Part shown: positions 56,321 to 64,000 of the stretch, piece after piece | How the letters are laid out: every line of letters starts with the position of its first letter | Position numbering within the stretch: the stretch's first letter is position 1 | Assembly (NCBI GenBank): GCA_038030265.1 | Contig: CM075942.1 | Location: forward strand, 13,722,029-13,786,028 | DNA: 64,000 nucleotides | Direction of reading: 5' to 3' | From: Corythucha ciliata | Taxonomy: Eukaryota > Arthropoda > Insecta > Hemiptera > Tingidae | The notes under the pieces: model-generated | Database searches by the model: none | What the model was told of the DNA's origin: nothing | What the model saw: only the letters and a program-made list of their open reading frames with translations | Program-made: the position numbers and the translations under genes

Positions 56321-58172
56321 TTTCGAGACGTGCTAGACTGGGCTACGCGCCCAATTTTGTCGCCAGTGATGATCAAGTAATGATCATAAACGTGCCATTT
56401 CACTGATGTTTTGACCAAAAACTAGCATTTTTGAAGTTTTTCATCGCCAAATGTAAGGAATTTCGATGGTGATTTGGCTACAACGTTGCAATTCAGTGGC
56501 TTTTTGACCAAACAATTGGTCTATTGAATGTTTTGACTGCATAAGTTACTTAAGACACTTTTAATCACAATCAGGTTCGGTACGAACCTTTTTCTTGTTA
56601 TTTTTAAATGATTTTTTTTAAAAATACTAATTTTAGACGTACGAGTTTAGACGTTCTTCTTTTTTTACTGGAAAAGGTATAGGCAACCCTATTATTTCTT
56701 CCTCCCCCGCATCCCACGGGGTGTTCTCACGATGATACTCACTCTATATACGTGAACACATAACAACAAATAAGAACATCCGAATTGAAAGACTCCTATA
56801 GATTGTCGTGGATAATTAGTTAAGGTAGGATAGTGCTTGAAAGGTTGCATTGGTGGGAATGGAGGGCTCAGCTCCCAAGTTGAACCTCATCAATCAATGC
56901 CAGAAGGACTGGACGATAGACGGAAGGGAAGTCTATTTGTAGAGGGATTCACTTTTTTTTTTTCCTTTCGTATTCTCTTTAAGTCGCTTATTTTTTTGGC
57001 GCTTGTCTCACAGGCATTGATGTGGAAGACTGCGAGCCGCGCTTTAGACGATTTTTTTTTTTTTTTTTTAATATTTCGGCCTCGCGAAGGGACGGATGAA
57101 TATCGCCATAGTGTGATGGGCATCTCTAAGTCTCATGAGCTCTTGTGCAATACACCGATATTTGATCCCAAAAACAGATTTGCCACCATGAAACTTCACT
57201 TCCAGCTTACTGATGTTCCTAAAGCATCGATCCTGAAGTGTATAGTTCTTGTGGAATACCGTCAACCAACTTTTTTGTTTATACCATCTGGGCGGAACAC
57301 TTTCCTCGCATGGATGACGGTTAATTAACAAGCGAGACGGAGCCCGCCCTCTTCAAACATAATATACCTACGCCGTCAAAAAGAGCGAGGCTTCGTGTTA
57401 TAAAAGTGAACCAGTTTAACCTATTGAAAAAAATACTTACGGCTATACGGAAATCGATAAAATGAATTTACCCCTCTCCATCCTGCATCTTACCTGAAGA
57501 TCTTTTTTCCCTCTTTCCTCTCTAAAGATCCCAATGCGGCCCCTTTCGAGGTAAGCCTTAATGTTCAAGACATCTATCTCTTTACCCTCACTCGAAGGAG
57601 TTTTGCGAAGAAGTCTCATCATTGTTTTACAAGAATCTAAACACTAGTTCGGTGGGGATAAGAGTAGTGACTTCTAATAAATTTAGACCTCGGGTAAATA
57701 CAAAGTTCGAACCCCATCGCCGCCCATTTACTGTTCAACTTCGAAAAACCACTAAGCGATTTTCTTGTTCGAAATCTTCAGATGTTTCACGTTCCGTAGT
57801 GCCCCCCCCCCCCAACAGTCGTACTCTATCTACTGCTTTTAAATAATCAAATGTAACCACCCCTTTTTGCCTTGGCAAACAAAACCTATCATGTAGTTTG
57901 CTAATTTCAGTTTAATAATCTCCTTCGAGAGTCTCTGGTCTTTCTAGCGTCTTTGCTGGGATATAATTAGATGTGCATAATTCATATCAATTTTCTAGCT
58001 GTCTAGCGTCCTACAAAAACAGGGTCGGGGTGTTTAAAAAATGTTTATGAACGTTTGCTTCTATATCTTGACCTACCTGAATTTTTAGTTGTTTTAGAAG
58101 GGGGTGAGAGGAAATTAATCAATTTATAATGTTAATTACGCTAACAGTCATATGAAGGGGGAGGATTTTTAA
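56321..58172. other. Non-coding 1.85 kb
   Basis: Frames at 56837-57328 and its complement, and at 57622-57846, show no family likeness. A poly-T tract at 57052-57070 and a C run at about 57804-57813. No element recognised. Confidence 0.35.
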
Positions 58173-58682
58173 ATGAAATTATTTCTTTTTGTGTTCATTC
58201 TGATACCATTGGTTAAGTTGGTCTCTCAGACTAAAATCGGACGGAAGGAAAACAATAAAGATGTCATTACGAATGATGAATTTCAACCGAAGGGATTTGC
58301 AAAGTACAAGGAGAATAAAAGAAAGAAGGAAGACCGGAGCAACGTCGCCGATTTCTGTGCGTCTGGAATTAGAAAAGAGCGACTCAAGGATTTGATAAAA
58401 TCCGGCAGGTTTTACGATGGCATGGTGTCGAGAAATCGGGAACGACAGGGCGAGACGAGGAAAGAACATAGAAAGTCTCGATCAGTGGGCTACGTTGCCA
58501 AAGCTGATGTTGGGACGGTCTTCTGCTCGGCCAAACTGAAGCGTCGAAACGTCTCCAACGACGATATTGCTTACGTGAATTTCAATACAGATAACATCCT
58601 AAAGCAAAAGAAAAGTAGCACAGATCTGCAGGACACTCGAAGAAATTGTCATACAACGAATCATCGCAACTGGGACTACTGA
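58173..58682 (+). CDS. Unknown 169-codon ORF in the pb intron, possible secreted protein or internal exon
   Basis: I do not recognise this protein. It begins with a Lys and a hydrophobic run (LFLFVFILIPLVKLV) that would make a good signal peptide, then is strongly charged (many Lys, Arg, Glu, Asp). It contains several basic clusters (KRKK, LKRRN) where a precursor could be cut, and three Cys. It ends at 58680-58682. Alternatively the hydrophobic run is just intron DNA: GTCTCTCAG at 58221-58229 could be a 3' splice site, making an exon from 58230. The codon mix after 58300 is more balanced than the flanks. A chance ORF of this length is also possible in 64 kb. Confidence 0.35.
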   Translation: MKLFLFVFILIPLVKLVSQTKIGRKENNKDVITNDEFQPKGFAKYKENKRKKEDRSNVADFCASGIRKERLKDLIKSGRFYDGMVSRNRERQGETRKEHRKSRSVGYVAKADVGTVFCSAKLKRRNVSNDDIAYVNFNTDNILKQKKSSTDLQDTRRNCHTTNHRNWDY

Positions 58683-59639
58683 GAGGGAACAAAATAGTCG
58701 CGACGGGAAACTCAAAACAAGCTGAAAACTTCCCAAAGCCATTTAGCGTTCACATTCAACCTGACAAGGTCGGTCATAATTACTTTCCACTGCGTATGAA
58801 TGTCGAAAACGGCTAATAGCGATTTTTAACCTCCGTATTTAAAAGAGTTCTAATTACCTTGTAAACTGATCCCTTTTTCCCTACCCAACAACTATAAAAT
58901 TAAATGTGCCTACCTAATGTTTACCGGTGATTCACTGGTTTGTTGAATTAGGGAAGTAAAACACAACAAACCTTTTTTTTTTTTCAGTGAATGAGTGTTG
59001 TGAAGCTAGTGGGGGGGGGGGGTGGAGCTGGAGGGAAATGAATTGTAGTAGATTAAAGAGGGAGTAGGTGGCTGTGACCACACAACGTAAGGGGGAGGGG
59101 CAAGGGGCTCATAATTCACCAGCTCCTTTTTGGGGACCCCTGCAAAGTTGCGGAGTCTTTAGGGTTTGAGCTCAGTAAGGAAAAAAAAAAAAAAAAGAAA
59201 AACGAAGGAATTATTTCCCTCCTGAGGGGTAAAATAAGGGAGAAGAGGGTTTCCCACGTCCAGAATATAGGGTGAGAGGGTCACCACCCCCTGTTTACAC
59301 CTTGACCTCGGGACTAGACTTTTATTGCATTATTCTTTAGAGTCTTCTTCTTCCTCCTGAATCCACTCTTTTACTGACATAAATTCGGCAAATCGTGTTT
59401 GTAATTCAGCCAGGAAAGCTACCATTTGGGCCCACTATCCGGCAGTAAGGTCAGGCCGAAGCGATGGATTCTCCGTGAAGGGGCAAGATCCCACCACCCA
59501 CCCCATTCCAAAGAAGCATAATTATCAATTAAACAAGAAGAAACGGATGAATCCCTCCTGAAGACTCCCTGTTTTTTTTTTTCCGGTCTTGACTACGTCA
59601 ATGGCTCAAGTCAGCCGATTTCACCCCTTTAAACCTCAG
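58683..59639. other. Non-coding spacer
   Basis: Homopolymers (T at 58973-58984, G at 59010-59021, A at 59179-59193) and no recognised element. Confidence 0.4.
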
Positions 59640-60600
59640 TTTCTCAGATTCGACCAAACAAACAAACAAATTGGACAGATTTGACGACAGAAACCAATTT
59701 CGAATTTAATCGAAGAGACCAACCAGCACCCACGGAACTCAAAAAGTCAAATCCGCTGGAATTCAAAAATCCAATTCCACTGGGTTGAATTATTCAAAAA
59801 GGCACTTTTGCGAGTTTGGGGCCTTTGAAAAAGCAACTCCGCGTGCTCTTTCGAATTACAAATGTCACAGATTTGGCACACATATATACAGTGGAGCCCT
59901 GTTTCGCGGTTCCGGCAAGTCCTGGAACCAATTTTTCTTCACTCCTTAAACAACACAAAACGCCGGCTTAGCTCTTTCAAACCGCGAACGTGGATTTGGC
60001 ACGTCGTCAATCGAGTTTGTAGGGTTTGACTGTGTTCAAAAACCAAATTTTGTGGATATAGTAATCATAGAACCCAAGTTTGCGCGTTTTCACACTCAAA
60101 AAAGGACACTATCGATGGATTGACTCCATGAAATGTCAAATTCGCGGGGGCATTGGCTAGTTCAGAACCAATTTCGTAAAGCTGGCTACTTAAACAGTTG
60201 AAAACAAAGTTGACTCACTCTGCCTCTCTGAAACAACAAATTTTCACTGTGTTGGCTCATTAAAGTTCAATTTGGCGAAGATGGCTCGCTCATAAAAGTA
60301 AGTTCGTTGATTTCGCTGTATCCAGAACAATATTCGCGTCTTTGGCACATTCATAAAAGCAGTTCTGCTGGCTTGCTGATTCTAAAACAAAATTTCACGT
60401 TGTATTGACTGTAACAAAAAGCGATTTTCGTGAGCTTATTAAAACCCCAAGTTTCGCAGGATTTAGCGCTTTCAGAAATCAATTTTGCTGGTCTGCCTCC
60501 CAACAAACATTAGATTTCGTGGGGTTGGTTTCATTTGAGACCCATTCTGCTGCTATATCTAAGAAAAATAGCCTCCTTAAGAAAACTCTGTGTTGATTTG
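59640..60600. repeat. Family C array, same direction as 28960
   Basis: CAATTTCGCGGG and TTTGGCTCATT-like motifs recur about every 30-35 bp with strong divergence. The frame at 60405-60596 is part of the array. Confidence 0.6.
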
Positions 60601-60629
60601 TGGCTGGAGCGTTTTTCGGGTTGCAGGGG

Positions 60630-60765
60630 GGCTGTCATAGAAAAGTGAAACGCACACGTGAGACGAGATGAGAGTGAATTTTACTACCTGACGAATGCAT
60701 ACATTTCATATCGTCAATCTCATATCGTCTCACACACATGTATTTCACTTTTCTATCCCCCCTCC
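60630..60765. repeat. Hairpin-forming repeat
   Basis: ATAGAAAAGTGAAA at the left and TTTCACTTTTCTAT at the right, with GTGAGACGA and TCGTCTCAC-like blocks further in, form an imperfect palindrome of about 135 bp. Probably a small MITE. Confidence 0.6.
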
Positions 60766-62629
60766 CTTTTTTGTTGTGGTTGCAGCATTTTTGTGGATGG
60801 ACATTTTTTGTGGCTGCCGAGGACTGGATCCACTACCACCCACACCAGCGATGGCAATTTGACAGATTTCTGGTTTGATCTGACGGATTTTGATGGAAGC
60901 TTGAGACTGAAAATTAAGACGGCCGCCAAAAAATGGATCTGTTACCGTAAAAGTGCATACACTGGAAAATGTACACATTTACCTGTAGAACCGTACATTT
61001 TCACTGGTAAATATAGATACAAAAACCGGTGAATGTGTACATTTATGAGACAATAGGTGGATATACACAAACAGATGTCTGCAGAAGATTTTGTGTTTCT
61101 GAGAGATATCTGACGGAAAGATCTGGTCGCCTGCTCCATAACTTTCCAATGTCACTAACACTGTCTCTTTCCACCCGTCCTTCCCATCAACATGTGATGT
61201 AATTTGGGGTGGACGTGGAGGAAAAGGATGTTCCTCCTGGGAACCCTGAAATCTTACAGAACAGGCCCCCTACTCGTTAGTGGGCATGAAACGACGACGG
61301 ATCAACCGTTATCGACCGAACGATATCGGTGGAAGTTCAAATCCGTTAGATGATGTCTGCGGTCCCTCTCTAACCAACCGGTTTCTAATGAGAGATGTCT
61401 GGCAGACTCAGATCGGCTGACTTCGAATCGGATGTCCCCCCTTAAGGCTCCTCTCACACTAGGTGAAAAAAGACGCCGACGCGAGCGTCAGCGTCCGATA
61501 CTTGCAGTAAAAACACATAGAACTCTATGGGGCCATTCACATTGAACGCGAACGCGAAAGTCGTCTTTCCCCCGTGAAAAGGACCTAACGCAACGATTTT
61601 AACCACCGAAACTTCACTGAACATGTATTTTTCGCGTTACCAGTGAAAAAAGTGGTATTTCCCTCACTGTAACCTCCCTGCGAAAGTAGAACTTTGCCTC
61701 TCAAGAGAGGAAAGTAGCGCCTCGTGAGCTTACGACAACTCGCGGGTAAAGTTCCACTTTCATCTCTCGTTCTGAAATATACTATTCTAATATTTTTTAT
61801 CGTTATGTATTTGTCGGGGAGCGGTTAAATACTCTATAGAGAAGAATCTGAATAGGGAAAAAGTGAGGCCGATTTTGAGCACGGTGGCGATCCAAGTGAA
61901 TAGCGACCGAGTAACCTTCGGTGGACCATGCGACATACGGGGGGAAATTTCTGACCCCCCTTCCCCTCTACCATTCATCTTTACCGTCTCAATTAATTTT
62001 TACTTTCGTATTCAGATGTTTAAGTTCAAATTGAATCATCCATTTTTTTTTCTGGAAAACGCCTAAAAAATGATGAAATGCACTAATAAAATGTATGAGA
62101 ACATTTTCCAGTCCAGAAATAGATACATAAAAAACCAAAGTTTTGCTTGAATACCCATTTATTTCTTTTTCGCGCTACCTGCACCGTAAGTTGCCCATTA
62201 CGATAACATAGTAACTCCAGTAAGTTTAATTTCTCATAACCTGGTACTTTATAGCTTCAGTTTTTGAAAACTGTACAGTAAAGGTTTAAAACTGACATGA
62301 AAAGTTTTTTACATGTCAGTTTTCCATAACCTTTTGCAACCTTTGTTGAAATGTTATCACCTCATCCGTGGTTACAGAAATATCTTAAGACATGGTTTTT
62401 TTTTGTCAAAAGAATAAAACAGGGTAAAATTCTATGGCGGTTGCACGAAAAATAACGTACATTACTCGACTATTAAGTGGTACTACCCGCTTACTAATCT
62501 TGTAATGTAATCTACTATAAAACTTGACTTCTCAGAGACACAAATAAATGTACGCGTTAGTAAAACCACAAACTTGCCGTCTAGATGTCGTCTAAATTTT
62601 AGAAAAATAAAATCAGCGAACCTGCCAAC
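60766..62629. other. Mixed non-coding DNA with a possible transposon end
   Basis: 61443-61570 has two related blocks (CTCCTCTCACACTAGG and GGCCATTCACATTGAACG, each followed by GCG-rich DNA), a pattern seen at ends of some DNA transposons. No transposase frame was recognised. Inverted motifs around 60970-61050 are weak. Confidence 0.35.
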
Positions 62630-62713
62630 CTTAGGAATTCGAAAAAAACCGATCACGCCACCAGCTTCATACATCGACGAACATCCAGGAACGACACATT
62701 TTTCGTGGCCCAT
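62630..62713 (-). pseudogene. THAP-domain first-exon fragment
   Basis: On the minus strand MGHEKCVVPGCSSMYEAGG and then VIGFFRIPK match the start of a THAP zinc finger (the Cx2-4C pair and the following FxxPK). THAP domains bind DNA and occur in P-element-like transposases and host factors. After PK, at 62629, AAG-GTTGGC could be a splice donor; the continuing frame no longer fits THAP. The rest of the domain (the later Trp, Cys and His) was not found, so this is either exon 1 of a gene or a transposon fragment. Confidence 0.5.
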
Positions 62714-63179
62714 TTTGCCGAACAACAATATATTCGAAAAAAATAATTAAAATTAAATTATAATCGAATTTGCAAAGTTTCACAAATTTATTCGCCCAAC
62801 TGACATTTATTGCGAGGAGGGCCGCGGGGTATCTTAAAATGTAATTTGAAAAACATTTAGCGCTTCCCGTGAATGGCGACCAAACTAAACTTCGTTCCTC
62901 GGTTTACTCCCGTCGTATGGGTCAAACTTTTTGCTCTCTCCATCAGTTTTCTAACTTCATGTCTGTCACCGATTCAAATATCTTTCGAACCCGACCGATA
63001 AATGAAATCTGTCAGATTCCTGACAGAGCTGCCGCAGATGTGCCCACACCAACGAGCAGATTTGATCGGGTAACAGATGTTAACGGTAGCGGACAACGAT
63101 GTCCGATGAAAATATCGGCCGATCAAATGTCTCGAAATTGTTTGCGCCCGAGAATGGGCCACTAATATGAAGCTTTACA

Positions 63180-64000
63180 GTAAAAATTATGGCTTTCTCT
63201 TTATTTTAACAGCAAATTTAAGTTTTTCTAGTCTTGGCCGTGAATCAGCAGTTTTCTTCACCGTTAGGCATGAATGTACGCCCTTTCTCCGCCTTTTGGC
63301 CGACTTTGTCTCCTTAAACAGCCCATTTTGTGATTTGTATCAATTTTGGACGCTAATTAGCGCTTTTTCTCCGTTTTAGGCGCGAATTGGTGTTTTTTCA
63401 ACAATAAAAAATAGTACGCGAAACATCGTTTTACTCAAATTTTTTACCGAATTATCCATTTTCCCCCTTCTATTCATTAATTCGATATATTATGTATTTC
63501 TCAATTTCAGTTTTATAGTGGCCTCCTGAACACGTGAATTCGTGATTTTTCTCAATTTTAGCCGCAAATCAACCGTTTTTTAGATTTGTCCCCAGGAACC
63601 GCTGATTATCAGTGATTTTTCTCAATTTTGACCAGGAATTACTGTTTTTGTCCATTTTAGCAGTGAAGTAGTTATTTTTTTCACTTATACTCAAAATAGT
63701 TGTTGTTTTTGTCTCGTTTTTAGGCAGAATTGGCTCCAGTTATAGTGAATGGGCTGTTTTTTCTATTTTAGTCTCGAATTAGCCATTTTTTTTTCAATTT
63801 TCTCCCTGAATTGACTTTTTTCTTTATTTTAGACGCGATTTTGGGTTTTTTTATTTTAGCCGAAAATTATCTCCTTCTCCCATAGGCGCTAATTCACTAG
63901 AGCTTTTTCTCTTTTTTAGCTGCAAATTAACGTTTTTGTTTATTTCAGCGTCAAATTAGCATTTTTTTGTACTTGTATTGGCGATTCAGATTAACCAAAT
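63180..64000 (-). repeat. Family A array, minus orientation, runs off the window
   Basis: TTTTTCTCAATTTTAGCCGC and GCGAATTAGC-like units recur to the end of the window. Confidence 0.72.

Noticed and set aside
56837..57331. Overlapping frames of 163 and 87 codons
   Set aside because: Both strands open, T-tract driven start, no domain.
45831..64000. Search for the pb homeobox (WFQNRR-type codons) on the plus strand
   Set aside because: No stretch fitting the conserved helix 3 was seen, so the homeobox exon is not called in this window.

Overview
This is nuclear DNA of an animal, most likely an arthropod. It has an AT-rich, intron-containing style with splice sites, many eukaryotic transposon families, tRNA-derived SINEs and long non-coding stretches. 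The one clear host gene is the first coding exon of the Hox gene proboscipedia (pb/Hox2) at 45224-45830 on the + strand. It carries the Hox2 N-terminal signature GFISSQPSMAEF and the hexapeptide QEYPWMKEKK, and ends at a GTAAGA splice donor. No homeobox was found in the window, so everything from 45831 to 64000 is probably part of the following pb intron. The species cannot be named from the sequence.

Layout. 1-1465: GC-rich 5' part of a non-LTR retrotransposon with an ORF1-like protein. 1629-3259: a mariner-like element with about 38-bp inverted repeats and a broken transposase. 3.3-6.2 kb: two AAGACC-rich repeats, a degenerate 30-bp-period array and a 586-bp palindromic MITE. 6.2-10.4 kb: non-coding, no recognised element. 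10436-28610 is almost continuous transposon. It holds an LTR retroelement with intact gag and protease ORFs but no reverse transcriptase or integrase (10436-16358), a fold-back element of about 141-bp repeats (16551-22330) that carries a nested, decayed Mag-type Ty3/gypsy element (16780-20848), an intact MULE transposase gene between inverted repeat clusters (22391-24217), a second fold-back (24270-25310), a piggyBac relic and a Jockey-like LINE relic. 30-35.4 kb and 42-47.4 kb (around the pb exon) are poor in transposons and rich in pyrimidine tracts. 35.6-36.1 kb holds a LINE ORF1 zinc-knuckle relic. The supposed pb intron holds a hAT element (47411-50291), several array blocks, a 169-codon ORF of unknown function and a THAP-domain exon fragment.

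The most unusual structural theme is a set of degenerate tandem arrays with a period near 30 bp (families A-D below). They occupy roughly 11-12 kb in about a dozen blocks, occur in both orientations, and share an ATTCGCG/CGCGAATT-like core. The most informative single locus is the gag-pro element. It has near-identical LTRs and a textbook -1 frameshift signal (A AAA AAC, 8-nt spacer, stem-loop) between gag and protease, yet no polymerase, so it probably depends on another element for movement.

Everything here was read by eye. Repeat borders are accurate to a few tens of bases unless a target-site duplication or terminal motif is quoted.
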